A DNA stretch of 36,201 bases from an uncultured Gammaproteobacteria bacterium (GCA_913050215.1 CAJXBG010000032.1:1-36201); one strand, 5' to 3'; numbered from the stretch's first letter, positions 8,286 through 16,988 are shown. Notes: generated from the sequence alone by a model not told the origin. A program made the numbers and translations.

Positions 8286-8557
8286 GTCAAAAACCTGACA
8301 ATAAGGCAACCATTGCTCAACAGGCAATCATTGCGGGGGTAGATGCATCAGACCTCGTACGCGCTCGAGCTGCGGTAAATAGCGGCGTTCAATCTGCACA
8401 AAAAGAGTGGATTCCGACCCATCTAATTGTTTCTGCTTTAGCGCTTGAACTGCAGGACCAAATATCTGCTGGAGAACATTCGAACGAACTATCGATTTAT
8501 TTACGTCGGCTTGCGGACTTTGTCAGCGCCAACACTCCCCCAACTGGTCGTCATTAG
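8282..8557 (+). CDS. Hypothetical protein, 91 aa
   Basis: A 91-residue soluble, mostly helical protein with no family I recognise. It has no cysteine, signal peptide or membrane segment. The first helix region (IAQQAIIAGVDASDLVRARAAV) and second (PTHLIVSALALELQDQI) look amphipathic, suggesting a small helical-bundle or partner protein. Its ATG overlaps the stop of the upstream 40-codon gene by 4 bases (ATGA), so it is probably translated by coupling. The DUF1826 gene follows after 88 bases. Its presence in an operon behind a Zur-like box suggests a zinc-starvation role, which is inference only. Confidence 0.65.
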   Translation: MSQKPDNKATIAQQAIIAGVDASDLVRARAAVNSGVQSAQKEWIPTHLIVSALALELQDQISAGEHSNELSIYLRRLADFVSANTPPTGRH

Positions 8558-8645
8558 AGGACATTTTGCCAAGGCATCGTATTTTGCCAGAAACTCAAAA
8601 CGGTTTTCCGCTGTTCGTTGGAACGGAAACAACAGAAGAATTTAC

Positions 8646-9272
8646 ATGCGACAAATAATCAGTGAACAAATTAGTGACCTCTCAAACATATATGCACCAG
8701 ACGTGGAACTCGTCAGTATTGCACGTAAAGAGAACAAAAAAATTGAAGCAATTGCTAAGCACGTGCTTGATTCTGGTTGTCATGTTGAAGTGCGATGGGA
8801 GCAAAGCAAGTCCGCGAGCGATACACAGTTGAGATCACTTGCGCCTGCATTAGGTGACGACTTGGTTGATGCCATCGATAACGAAATTTTACTAGCCTGT
8901 GAAACCATGGACTTACTGCTAGGCTGCAGTCACGTCGGTATCCGCCTCGGCACGCTCCGAGCACCCATGTGCCCGAGGTTTCACGTCGACCAGGTGCCCT
9001 GTCGAATGCTGACCACCTTGTGCGGGTCAGGCACAGAGTGGATCGCTGCTAACGATGTCGATAGGCGCTTGTTCGCCAAAAGAAATGATGAACAGCCGCC
9101 AGTATCCCAAGGTGCAACGACGAGTATATTCCCCTCAGGACATTGGTCTTTGTTGAAAGGTGGAACTTGGGATGAAGATTTTTTTGGCGTCGTGCATCGT
9201 TCACCGCGTCAAACCGACCCGAGACTATTTTTGTCTATTGATCCAATATTTAACGATCAAATAATTAATTAA
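8646..9272 (+). CDS. DUF1826 domain-containing protein
   Basis: A 208-residue protein matching DUF1826. Diagnostic segments are the C-terminal HVDQVPCRMLTTLCGSGTEWI with the following DVDR, the W-containing LLKGGTWDEDFFGVVHRSP, and the ending RLFLSIDPIF. His, Asp and Cys in the HVDQVPCR region are candidates for metal binding or catalysis, but the function of the family is unknown. The frame is open upstream to 8445, but this would overlap the preceding gene; the ATG at 8646, preceded by AGAAGAA, begins the family-like region (SNIYAPDVELVSI). From general knowledge, DUF1826 genes recur in zinc-starvation (Zur) clusters of Pseudomonas and relatives, consistent with the palindrome upstream of this operon. 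Confidence 0.8.
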   Translation: MRQIISEQISDLSNIYAPDVELVSIARKENKKIEAIAKHVLDSGCHVEVRWEQSKSASDTQLRSLAPALGDDLVDAIDNEILLACETMDLLLGCSHVGIRLGTLRAPMCPRFHVDQVPCRMLTTLCGSGTEWIAANDVDRRLFAKRNDEQPPVSQGATTSIFPSGHWSLLKGGTWDEDFFGVVHRSPRQTDPRLFLSIDPIFNDQIIN

Positions 9273-9288
9273 CCGCAACATTAGAGCA

Positions 9289-9735
9289 ATGAGCATGGCA
9301 ACACTTGGCCTAGATAATATCTTTAAAATTTTTAACGGTGCTGAGCCATCAGCATCTGAGCTGGCGCAATTGCGCAACGATGTCATGTTTATGGCGCTTG
9401 CCCGCGCAACCTCTGCCGACACAAACATTCAAAGTATAGAAGTTGAGCGCGTTATTGAAGTGCTCAAAACGCACACAGGAAACGATTATTCCGCGGCTGA
9501 CATTCGTGTGGCTGCACAATCTGCAATCTTTGAGAAGGTCTCTCTTCAGCGGTACTTAAGCGCATCAGCAAAAAAAATAGCATGGCAAGATCGCGTCGCC
9601 ACTGTTAACGCCTTGATTGATGTGATCCAGTCTGATGGTCGAACAAGCTATATGGAAATCAACTATTTTAACGACGTTGTCACAGCGTTGCAGCTAACCC
9701 CGGCGCAACTAGTAGGCCTAGACGCAGAGAGTTAG
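9289..9735 (+). CDS. TerB-like domain protein
   Basis: A 148-residue helical protein resembling the TerB/DjlA-N fold: two repeats of a helix ending in an acidic metal-binding-like turn, ARATSADTNIQSIEVERVIEVL in the first half and DVIQSDGRTSYMEINYFNDVV in the second, where D-G-x4-E is the typical pattern. TerB-fold proteins are small cytoplasmic modules, some metal binding, found alone or in larger stress systems; no other Ter genes are here. The gene follows DUF1826 after 16 bases and is probably the last of the operon. Met at 9295 is an alternative start. The fold is moderately sure; the role is unknown. Confidence 0.68.
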   Translation: MSMATLGLDNIFKIFNGAEPSASELAQLRNDVMFMALARATSADTNIQSIEVERVIEVLKTHTGNDYSAADIRVAAQSAIFEKVSLQRYLSASAKKIAWQDRVATVNALIDVIQSDGRTSYMEINYFNDVVTALQLTPAQLVGLDAES

Positions 9736-9814
9736 AAAGGCACCTCGCGTCTTGGGAGACAGGCACGCGATATGGGTGTAATGCTATCTGCCAGACCAGT
9801 TACTGAACCCCATA

Positions 9815-10708
9815 CTAGTCGAGCAGTAATACAATGCCGCCGAGCACCACAAGGATCATGCCGAATAATTCAAGCCGCGAAGGGGATTCCTTGAAGTAGA
9901 ACACTGTGAGTGCAAGGGTGAAAACAAATTCCAGTTGTCCAAGCGTTTTCACATAGGAGGCAATTTCTAGGGTCATCGCTGTGAACCAGCCTATGGAGCC
10001 GAGTACCCCTGTAAAACCGACAAAAAGTGCTGGTTTCCAGTTCACCATGACCTTGGTGAGCTCACCTGGTTGTTGGGTGCGAACCATAAACAGTGTGATC
10101 ACGGTTTGTAAACAAACCATGTAGGCTAAAGTCATACCCGCGGTCAGCATCGCGTTGTCGTTAGCAAGGGATAAGCTCGCTTGTCGGAGGAACAGTGACG
10201 TAAGGGCAAAGCTCAGCCCAGCGCCCAGACCATAAATAGCCGATTGATTCCAGAAGCTGGCCATTCGCCCGGTTTTCGAGTAACTGATGACAAATAGACC
10301 AGCAACGCAAATGATGATCGCAGTCCAACCAAGCGCCGAAACAGTCTCTGTGAAAAAGAAATAGCCGATGACCGCTGTGAGTAATATCTCGGATTTCACA
10401 AAGGTGGTGCCTACCGCGAAGTTTCTTAATGTCAGTAAGCGTACCAACAGCAGCGTCGCAACAATCTGTAGAATACCGGCAATCAACCCCGATACCAAAA
10501 ATGTCAGATTTAAGTCAGGGAAATCAAAGTTTAAGGTGGCTCCGGCGTAGGTAAGCCATAGTAAAGCGAAGGGAAGTCCAAACAGATATCTAACCAGGGT
10601 TGCTGCCAGCGGAGTGACGGCTGCTGTAAGCTGCTTCTGACCGGCGGTTCTCACCGCTTGCATCATGGCGGCAAGCAGCGTCCACCAAACCCAAGGTTCT
10701 AATTCCAC
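9815..10708 (-). CDS. DMT family transporter with two EamA domains
   Basis: A 297-residue inner-membrane protein with ten hydrophobic segments and the internal duplication of EamA/RhaT-type drug/metabolite transporters. The first half (LLAAMMQAVRTAGQKQL to ICVAGLFVISYS) and second half (IYGLGAGLSFALTSLFLRQA to GMILVVLGGIVLLLD) each carry about five segments. The family exports small metabolites such as amino acids or nucleotides; the substrate cannot be read. The start is GTG at 10708 with GGA about 9 bases upstream. It is the last of a run of minus-strand genes and converges on the TerB-like gene. Confidence 0.88.
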   Translation of the reverse strand: MELEPWVWWTLLAAMMQAVRTAGQKQLTAAVTPLAATLVRYLFGLPFALLWLTYAGATLNFDFPDLNLTFLVSGLIAGILQIVATLLLVRLLTLRNFAVGTTFVKSEILLTAVIGYFFFTETVSALGWTAIIICVAGLFVISYSKTGRMASFWNQSAIYGLGAGLSFALTSLFLRQASLSLANDNAMLTAGMTLAYMVCLQTVITLFMVRTQQPGELTKVMVNWKPALFVGFTGVLGSIGWFTAMTLEIASYVKTLGQLEFVFTLALTVFYFKESPSRLELFGMILVVLGGIVLLLD

Positions 10709-10835
10709 GATATTAAGTCCAAAGAGCTGATTTTAAAACAGTGCACTGAGCTGTAAATCAATGATGAGTTGATAACCGAGCGATTCAATGGGGGCGTTTG
10801 GAGTTGCTGACTGTGGGTCGTCGGTGTCAGCGCTG

Positions 10836-11168
10836 TTATCTAAAACGCTCGAGCGCTTCAGCTCCGGTCATGCCAACGGTGACGCCCAACGCTTGTGCGG
10901 GTGGCGAAACGGCATTTACTTTCGCGACGAGCATTTCATTGTGGTTCATGACGCCACTGACGATAGCGCAGGCTTCCTTGGTTTTATTGCAGGTTTTAAC
11001 GTTCACGTAGCCACAGGCAAGTAGTCCTTTACTGCCCTTAATGACCAGTAACGGTAATGCCAGTTCGATTCGCTCACGATCGAGACCTTGCCAATCCATT
11101 TCGGCAGAAACTAGTGGATGAAATGTTAGAAAAATGGCGATAAGACACGAGAGCAGGATCGGTTTCAT
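10836..11168 (-). CDS. DUF1805 family protein with signal peptide
   Basis: A 110-residue protein. Residues 1-22 form a signal peptide (KPILLSCLIAIFLTFHPLVSA, cleavage after SA), followed by a DUF1805 domain like Bacillus YunC: LPLLVIKGSKGLLACGYVNVKTC, AIVSGVMNHNEMLVAKV and a C-terminal ALGVTVGMTGAEALERF. Cysteines in LLACGY, KTC and EAC could form a disulfide or bind metal. DUF1805 proteins I know of are small cytoplasmic proteins of unknown function, so export is unusual. GGGAAG upstream supports the start. A strong terminator separates it from the upstream EF-G gene, so it likely has its own promoter. Confidence 0.78.
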   Translation of the reverse strand: MKPILLSCLIAIFLTFHPLVSAEMDWQGLDRERIELALPLLVIKGSKGLLACGYVNVKTCNKTKEACAIVSGVMNHNEMLVAKVNAVSPPAQALGVTVGMTGAEALERFR

Positions 11169-11270
11169 GGGACTGGCTTCCCTTTTCTAATGGATGTGGT
11201 ATGCATTGCACTGACTACTATACCGGCAAATTGAACCGACAGGAATGTAGATCCAAAAACTGACAGGCAA

Positions 11271-11299
11271 AAAAAAGGTCAGACAATGCTGACCTTTTT
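11271..11299 (-). terminator. Rho-independent terminator of the EF-G gene
   Basis: An 11-bp arm pair, AAAAAGGTCAG and CTGACCTTTTT, with a 6-base loop lies 35 bases past the EF-G stop. Read on the minus strand, it ends in an eight-T run. The sequence is nearly symmetric and could act in both directions. Confidence 0.88.
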
Positions 11300-11333
11300 C
11301 ATGACTACTTGTGTTCAGCTTTAGACGCTGTCA

Positions 11334-13427
11334 TTAAGCCTTTGCGGCAGCCTTACGGTCGTGAGCTTCTTTCACAATCTCATCTGCTACATTACGTGGC
11401 GCAGGATTGTAGTGACTGAATTCCATCGAGAACTGACCACGGCCTGAAGTCATTGTTCGCAGGTCACCGATGTAACCGAACATTTCGGACAGGGGCGCTT
11501 CCGCCTTAATCCGAGTGCCAGTTGCACCACCTTCCTGACCCTGAATCATGCCACGGCGACGATTAAGATCTCCGATAACGTCACCAACGTGATCATCTGG
11601 AGTGAACACATCGACCTTCATGACAGGTTCCATAATTTGTGGGCCAGCCTTCGGCATCGTTTGTCGATATGCCGCTCGTGACGCGAGTTCGTAGGCAATC
11701 GCAGACGAGTCAACGGCGTGGAATGCGCCGTCAAGCAAAGTGAGTTTAACGTCAAGACATGGGTAGCCAGCGAGTGGCCCTTCTTCCAGACTGATCTTGA
11801 AGCCTTTTTCAACCGCTGGCCAGAATTCCCGTGGTACGTTACCCCCGGTGACCTTCGATTCGAAGATGTAGCCTTCGCCGGTGCCGGCAGGCTCGACAAT
11901 GTAGTCAATTTTCGCGAACTGGCCAGAACCACCGGTTTGCTTTTTGTGCGTGTATGAATCTTCGATCGTTTGTGTAATCGACTCTCGATAGGCAACTAAT
12001 GGTTTGCCAACTTCAACTTCAACACCATGTGTACGACGAAGAATGTCGACTTTAATGTCGAGGTGAAGTTCACCCATGCCGCGCATGATGGTCTCGCCAG
12101 ATTCCTGATCAGTTTCAACCCTAAAAGAAGGGTCTTCCTGAATCATCTTGGACAGTGCAATACCCATTTTCTCTGAACCACCTTTGTCTTTTGGTGATAT
12201 CGCGATGTAGATCACGGGATCAGGGAATACCATGGGTTCCAGTGTTGCAACGTCCTTTGGATCACTTAGCGTGTGACCTGTCTGAGTATTTTTCATGCCG
12301 ATCAGGGCGATGATGTCACCGGCCTGCGCTGAGTCGCGTTCGATACGCTCATCGGCGTGCATTTCAACGATACGTCCAATACGTTCAGTTTTGCCTGTGT
12401 AGGTATTGAGTACGCTGTCACCTTTCTTCAAGCTACCTGAGTATATGCGTGTAAAAGTCAGGGCGCCGAAACGGTCATCCATGATCTTAAACGCGAGTGC
12501 GCGAAGTGGCCCGTTTTCGTCAACGTTAGCAAATTTTCCAGTTTCGTTACCCTCCATATCAACTTCTGGCTGCGGGTCGACTTCGGTTGGGTTAGGCAGG
12601 TAGTCGACTACCGCGTCGAGTACCAACTGAATACCCTTGTTCTTGAAAGCAGAACCACAGAATGTAGGGAAAAAATCGAGTGCGATGGTGCCCTTACGTA
12701 CGCAGTGCTTCAGCTCGTCAATAGTGGGCTCAGTGCCTTCTTCAAGGTAAGCCATCATCAGGTCTTCATCTTGCTCAACGACCATCTCGATGAGGTTTTC
12801 GCGATATTCGGCGGCTTTTTCAACCAGGTCTGCGGGAATGTCGGTCACTTCAAACTTGGTGGGGTCACCGGAATCATCCCAGATGTAGGCTTGTTGGGTC
12901 AGGACATCAACAACGCCCTTGAAATCATCTTCTTCACCGATCGGCAATGTCATAACAAGCGGGTTTGCCGCCAATACATTTTTTACTTGATCCACGACTC
13001 GGTAAAAGTCGGCACCCAGACGGTCCAGCTTGTTGACGAAGATGATGCGTGCCACTTCAGATTCGTTGGCATAACGCCAGTTAGTTTCGGACTGAGGTTC
13101 TACGCCGCCAGAACCACAAAATACCCCGACACCACCATCGAGTACTTTGAGAGATCGATAAACTTCGATGGTGAAGTCAACGTGTCCCGGTGTATCAATA
13201 ATGTTGAGTCTGTGGTCTCTCCAGAAAGCGGTTGTGGCAGCTGACTGAATGGTGATGCCCCGTTCCTGCTCCTGCTCCATGAAATCCGTTGTTGCCGCAC
13301 CGTCGTGTACTTCACCAATTTTGTGAATCTTGCCTGTCAGCTTCAGGATTCTTTCTGTGGTTGTGGTTTTACCAGCGTCAACGTGGGCAAAAATACCGAT
13401 ATTTCTATAGTTTGTGAGATCTGTCAT
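11334..13427 (-). CDS. fusA: Elongation factor G, second-copy (FusA2) type
   Basis: A 697-residue translocase GTPase of the ribosome. The GTP-binding motifs are intact: [12 protein letters not shown] (P-loop), [11 protein letters not shown] (switch I), DTPGHVDF (G3) and [10 protein letters not shown] (G4). Domains II-V follow, with [12 protein letters not shown] in domain III and [16 protein letters not shown] in domain IV. The sequence ([29 protein letters not shown]) resembles the stand-alone second EF-G of Vibrio and Shewanella. Consistent with that, rpsL, rpsG and tuf are not adjacent; a str-operon copy probably exists elsewhere. It is flanked by its own terminator and a 198-bp AT-rich leader. 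Whether it is the main or an auxiliary EF-G cannot be told from this window. Confidence 0.95.
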   Translation of the reverse strand: MTDLTNYRNIGIFAHVDAGKTTTTERILKLTGKIHKIGEVHDGAATTDFMEQEQERGITIQSAATTAFWRDHRLNIIDTPGHVDFTIEVYRSLKVLDGGVGVFCGSGGVEPQSETNWRYANESEVARIIFVNKLDRLGADFYRVVDQVKNVLAANPLVMTLPIGEEDDFKGVVDVLTQQAYIWDDSGDPTKFEVTDIPADLVEKAAEYRENLIEMVVEQDEDLMMAYLEEGTEPTIDELKHCVRKGTIALDFFPTFCGSAFKNKGIQLVLDAVVDYLPNPTEVDPQPEVDMEGNETGKFANVDENGPLRALAFKIMDDRFGALTFTRIYSGSLKKGDSVLNTYTGKTERIGRIVEMHADERIERDSAQAGDIIALIGMKNTQTGHTLSDPKDVATLEPMVFPDPVIYIAISPKDKGGSEKMGIALSKMIQEDPSFRVETDQESGETIMRGMGELHLDIKVDILRRTHGVEVEVGKPLVAYRESITQTIEDSYTHKKQTGGSGQFAKIDYIVEPAGTGEGYIFESKVTGGNVPREFWPAVEKGFKISLEEGPLAGYPCLDVKLTLLDGAFHAVDSSAIAYELASRAAYRQTMPKAGPQIMEPVMKVDVFTPDDHVGDVIGDLNRRRGMIQGQEGGATGTRIKAEAPLSEMFGYIGDLRTMTSGRGQFSMEFSHYNPAPRNVADEIVKEAHDRKAAAKA

Positions 13428-13493
13428 AGCTCTGGGGCCTGATAATTCTGTAAAAAAGGGGGGTGAAAAAGCGCGCCATGATATAGCGTGACG

Positions 13494-13521
13494 AGGTTAG
13501 AATCCAGCGAAGTTTTTTCAA
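13494..13521 (-). promoter_or_regulatory. Possible promoter of the EF-G gene
   Basis: On the minus strand, TTGAAA (13521-13516), a 16-bp spacer and TAACCT (13499-13494) lie about 65 bases before the start codon, just downstream of an AT-rich tract (13550-13590) that could act as an UP-like element. The match to consensus is moderate. Confidence 0.35.
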
Positions 13522-13625
13522 GCGACAGTATGGTAAGCCTTACGCGCGCAAAAAAATATTATTATCAATAAAATCAATAAGATAGGATATGGCAGAAAAA
13601 CGCTAAGCTTACCCTGATGCGGCGA

Positions 13626-14585
13626 TCATATTCTTCTTTTGCATGCTGGCAGAGCGCAGAGCATCTCAAAAAGCAGATTGGCCGCCAGCAGCGCGGTATT
13701 CCCTGTTGTATCGTAGGGCGGTGAGACTTCAACAAGGTCGCAACCAATAAGGTTCAGCCCATAGCACCCTCTGATAATTTCGAGACCCTGAGATCCGGTT
13801 AAGCCGCCCGGTTCTGGGGTACCTGTGCCTGGTGCAACGGAAGGGTCCAGTCCATCGATGTCGAAGCTCAAATAAGCAGGCTGGTCAGGACCAATAAGCC
13901 TTCGGACCTCTTCCATTAGGGGTGCAAGAGATTTGTACCAGCATGCCTCAGCTTGTACCACGGTCACACCTTGATCCCTGGCCCAGTCAAAATCTTCGGC
14001 TGCGTAACCCGTTGCCCGTAGTCCTATTTGAAACATTGACCGGGGGTCAACGAGTTTTTCTTCGATTGCTCGGCGAAAAATAGTGCCATGAGCGACGGGC
14101 TCACCAAACATGGTGTCGTTGACATCGGCATGGGCATCGACGTGAATCAACGCCACAGGGCCATGCTTTCTAGCGATAGCACGAAGAATAGGCAGTGTGA
14201 TCGTGTGGTCCCCGCCGATTGAGACGGGTGTCACAGCATTTTCGAGTACCGCGCTGTAGTGCTGTTCAATGATCTCAATGCAGGCGGAAAGATTGTACGG
14301 GTTGAGTGCAACGTCCCCTAGGTCCGCGACCTGAAATGAATCGAATGGCGCGGCGCGGGTTGCCATGTTGTAAGGACGCACCAGTACCGATTCTGCTCGG
14401 ACCTGTCGCGGCCCATAACGTGTGCCGTTACGATTGCTAGTGCCGATGTCTAACGGAACGCCAATGATGCCCGCATCAACACCGTCCGCGGTTTCAGAAA
14501 CAGGCAGCCTAAACATTGAAGCATTGCCTGCAAAACGAGGCATGTCATTTCCAGATAGGGGTTGGTTAAATTTCAGGTCGGACAT
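13626..14585 (-). CDS. gbuA: Guanidinobutyrase/agmatinase (ureohydrolase family)
   Basis: A 319-residue manganese ureohydrolase that releases urea from a guanidino compound. Metal ligands are all present: His127 in GGDHT, Asp150, His152 and Asp154 in HVDAHAD, and Asp241/Asp243 in SFDIDGLDPS. Length and many segments (NQPLSGNDMPRF, GVPLDIGTSNRNGTRYGPRQVRAES, LVEVSPPYDTTGNTALLAANLLFEML) closely resemble Pseudomonas GbuA, which hydrolyses 4-guanidinobutyrate to 4-aminobutyrate and urea. Agmatinase (SpeB) is the alternative, since the two enzymes share most motifs. No transporter or LysR regulator of the Pseudomonas gbu locus is adjacent. No convincing Shine-Dalgarno precedes the ATG. Cytoplasmic. 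Confidence 0.88.
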   Translation of the reverse strand: MSDLKFNQPLSGNDMPRFAGNASMFRLPVSETADGVDAGIIGVPLDIGTSNRNGTRYGPRQVRAESVLVRPYNMATRAAPFDSFQVADLGDVALNPYNLSACIEIIEQHYSAVLENAVTPVSIGGDHTITLPILRAIARKHGPVALIHVDAHADVNDTMFGEPVAHGTIFRRAIEEKLVDPRSMFQIGLRATGYAAEDFDWARDQGVTVVQAEACWYKSLAPLMEEVRRLIGPDQPAYLSFDIDGLDPSVAPGTGTPEPGGLTGSQGLEIIRGCYGLNLIGCDLVEVSPPYDTTGNTALLAANLLFEMLCALPACKRRI

Positions 14586-14908
14586 GGGACTGCATTCAAG
14601 TTTAAAGGCGATGCGCTATTGTTGACCTCTGTCACTGAGTAATCAAGTCTCCTTTCGCAGCACGGGTTAGCTCGTTGCATCGCGAGGTTCACCGATGACA
14701 CCTGTCTTCGTCCCGGTGAGATAAAAGAGTTTGTGCCGGCACGTCGACTGAATGGTTACGTCATGGTCTGTGGCGTTTGCTGCGGATGTTGCGAGAAACC
14801 TTGTGGGTGATGAAAATGACTGGCATGCTCGCCACCTAAGAGTCTCGAAAGAACGAGTTAAAGGCATAAAGGCCTAGGTCTTGTGCAATAGGTAAGAGAG
14901 AAATCCCG
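14586..14908. other. Intergenic region between gbuA-like gene and hydrolase
   Basis: A 323-bp stretch between divergent genes. It should contain both promoters, but I cannot assign them. A 66-codon minus-strand frame (14867-14667) has no recognisable family or ribosome site. On the plus strand, a very short frame at 14763-14810 encodes a peptide with six Cys in 15 residues. No strong inverted repeat is seen. AGAGAG shortly before 14909 is the hydrolase ribosome binding site. Confidence 0.4.
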
Positions 14909-15637
14909 ATGAGTAAAAATTTTGTATTAGTGCATGGCGCGTGGCATGGCGGTTGGTGTTGGAATGAAACTAAGGCGTTGCTAGAGTCACAGGGGCACAG
15001 CGTTGAAGCGCCTGATATGCCGAGTCACGGCAACGATTCTACAAATGTGAATGATGTCACGCTGGCAGATTGTGTCGACAGGGTGGTTGCCAGTGTCGAA
15101 AACCTCGAAGGCAAGGTTGTACTTGTCGGGCATAGTCTTGGAGGTGTCATCATCTCTGCTGTTGCTGAAAGAATGCGTGCAAGAATTGAAGAGCTGGTGT
15201 TTGTCTGCGCCATGGTACCGAAGTCGGGCGAATCTGCGAATGACTGCGGTCGCAGCAATGTAGCCTCTGTCTTGAGAGGTAATCTGGTGCCAGCTGAAGA
15301 TGGTAAGTCGTTAACGCTTAAACCGGCATTTATCCCAATGGCGTTTTACCACGACTGCGCTGAAGAAGATCAACGTGAGGCAATGTCAAAATTGTGCCCG
15401 CAAAGTACAGCGGTATTTTCGGAACCGGTGACACTGACGGATGAGAATTTCGGCGCTATCTCCAAGCACTATATTGAATGTCTGGAAGATCAGGCCGTGC
15501 ACATTGTTTCCCAACGTGAAATGGCTGCCGGGGCAAATTGCGAACTGGTAACGAGTTTGAACACTGGCCATTCACCTTTTATGGCAAGCCCAGAGGCGCT
15601 TGTGCTGGCACTTATCTCGGATGTGCCTGAAGATTAG
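14909..15637 (+). CDS. Alpha/beta hydrolase
   Basis: A 242-residue esterase-like protein of the alpha/beta hydrolase fold. It opens FVLVHGAWHGGWCWNE (oxyanion region), carries the nucleophile elbow GHSLGG with Ser76, and has the catalytic His221 in NTGHSPFMASPE; an Asp in the CLEDQAVH segment is the likely acid. The overall pattern matches small plant methylesterase/pyrethroid-hydrolase-like bacterial esterases, which cleave esters of small hydrophobic acids. There is no signal peptide. The natural substrate is unknown. The next gene, an MDR dehydrogenase, follows in the same direction after 137 bp that include a GTTATAACAT motif. Confidence 0.88.
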   Translation: MSKNFVLVHGAWHGGWCWNETKALLESQGHSVEAPDMPSHGNDSTNVNDVTLADCVDRVVASVENLEGKVVLVGHSLGGVIISAVAERMRARIEELVFVCAMVPKSGESANDCGRSNVASVLRGNLVPAEDGKSLTLKPAFIPMAFYHDCAEEDQREAMSKLCPQSTAVFSEPVTLTDENFGAISKHYIECLEDQAVHIVSQREMAAGANCELVTSLNTGHSPFMASPEALVLALISDVPED

Positions 15638-15638
15638 G

Positions 15639-15652
15639 GTTATAACATTATA
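15639..15652. promoter_or_regulatory. Second GTTATAACAT motif (weak Zur-like site)
   Basis: GTTATAACATTATA at 15639-15652 shares the 10-bp core GTTATAACAT with the palindrome upstream of the DUF1826 operon, but only half of the dyad is conserved. It lies immediately after the hydrolase stop codon and 136 bp before the MDR gene. It may be chance in AT-rich DNA. Confidence 0.25.
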
Positions 15653-15774
15653 AATTTGAGTATTCTGAGTCCGCGCTTGTTCCAAATGCCCTCGGTTCAT
15701 AGTATTTTGCCTGCACAATTTGGAGCGGCCTGCGTTGGGCTGTTTTGAAAAGCCCTCTAACCAAAGGAATATAC

Positions 15775-16926
15775 ATGAGCACAGAATCATCCCAGGATAT
15801 ACCAACAAGTGGCCTACAACTGCACTCTCTCATCACCGAAGCAGGTGAACTCAAACTATCGCTCCAGTCGGTTGACGTTAAACAACCCGGAGATGACCAG
15901 GTAATTGTGCAAGTTGCTGCTGCGCCGATTAACCCTTCTGATCTCGGACTATTGGTTGGACCTGCGGATATGAGTACTGCGACTGCTTCCGGCACAGCAG
16001 AGAATCCTGTGATCACCGCCAAAGTGCCCGAACAGTTTATGCCAGCCATGGCTGCCCGAATAGGTGAGTCTATGCCTGTTGGAAATGAAGGCGGTGGTGT
16101 AGTCGTTGCCGCTGGCAGTTCAGAAGCTGCTCAGGCAATGCTTGGCAAAACCGTGGGCATTTTAGGTGGGGCCAGTTATTCGCAATACCGAACCCTGCAT
16201 GTTTCTCAGTGTCTTGTTTTGTCCGATGGCACCACACCTCGTGAAGGCGCAGCCTGTTTTGTTAATCCACTGACTGCTTTGGCGATGGTGGAAACCATGC
16301 GGATGGAAAACCATACAGCGCTGGTGCATACCGCGGCCGCATCTAATCTTGGTCAGATGTTACAGAAGATATGTCTGAAGGATGGTGTGGATCTTGTGAA
16401 TATCGTTCGCAAGCAGGAACAGGTAGACCTGCTTAAGGGACTTGGTGCCAAGTATGTGTGTAATTCAAGCGATGAATCCTTTATGGACGACTTGACCGAC
16501 GCGCTCGTAGCCACTGGCGCCACGATTGCTTTTGATGCGACGGGTGGCGGTAAACTCGCCGGCCAGATCTTGACTTGCATGGAAATTGCTGCCAACAAAA
16601 CAGCGAAAGAATATAGCCGCTATGGTTCGGATGTATTTAAGCAGGTCTACATCTATGGTGGGCTTGAGCGGTCTGCGACAACGTTCAATCGAAACTTCGG
16701 ATTGTCTTGGAGCATTGGCGGATTCTTGCTGACGCCATTTTTAGCGAAGCTCGGCGGTGAAGGAACACAGCGGTTACGCCAGCGAGTTGTTGACGAAATT
16801 ACAACAACCTTTGCAAGTCACTACACAAAAGAAGTTTCACTCGCTGAAGCGCTAACACTTGAAGCACTGGGTGTTTACGGCAAGCAGGCGACGGGTGAAA
16901 AGTACCTGATCAACCCCTCACTTTGA
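15775..16926 (+). CDS. Zinc-binding-dehydrogenase-like MDR protein
   Basis: A 383-residue medium-chain dehydrogenase/reductase. The GroES-like half contains VIVQVAAAPINPSDLGLLVG and PVGNEGGGVVVAAGSS; the Rossmann half has ALVHTAAASNLGQMLQKICLKDGVDLVNIVRKQEQ-like elements with LLKGLGAKYV and IAFDATGGGKLAG. No zinc-binding Cys/His set is visible, so despite the usual family name it is probably zinc-free and acts on enones or quinones with NADPH. A TTG 10 codons upstream keeps the frame open, but the ATG at 15775 has AAAGGA at good spacing and is preferred. A clear terminator follows the stop codon. Confidence 0.83.
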   Translation: MSTESSQDIPTSGLQLHSLITEAGELKLSLQSVDVKQPGDDQVIVQVAAAPINPSDLGLLVGPADMSTATASGTAENPVITAKVPEQFMPAMAARIGESMPVGNEGGGVVVAAGSSEAAQAMLGKTVGILGGASYSQYRTLHVSQCLVLSDGTTPREGAACFVNPLTALAMVETMRMENHTALVHTAAASNLGQMLQKICLKDGVDLVNIVRKQEQVDLLKGLGAKYVCNSSDESFMDDLTDALVATGATIAFDATGGGKLAGQILTCMEIAANKTAKEYSRYGSDVFKQVYIYGGLERSATTFNRNFGLSWSIGGFLLTPFLAKLGGEGTQRLRQRVVDEITTTFASHYTKEVSLAEALTLEALGVYGKQATGEKYLINPSL

Positions 16927-16953
16927 TTGAAGGGTGTCATATGAGTTGATCTT

Positions 16954-16988
16954 AAACCCGGTGGCATGCACCTTGCGCCGGGTTTTTT
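16954..16988 (+). terminator. Rho-independent terminator after the MDR gene
   Basis: AAACCCGG (16954-16961) pairs with CCGGGTTT (16978-16985) around a 16-base loop, followed by more T residues, 28 bases past the stop codon. The next gene starts only 47 bases later, so it needs read-through or a promoter in that short gap. Confidence 0.8.

Noticed and set aside
8445-8645. N-terminal extension of the DUF1826 protein
   Set aside because: It would overlap the 91-aa gene by over 100 bp; family-like sequence begins near the ATG at 8646.
12705-13244. 179-codon plus-strand frame inside the EF-G gene
   Set aside because: Antisense to the conserved GTPase domain; no independent support.
14667-14867. 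66-codon minus-strand frame
   Set aside because: No recognisable domain and no clear ribosome binding site; probably non-coding.
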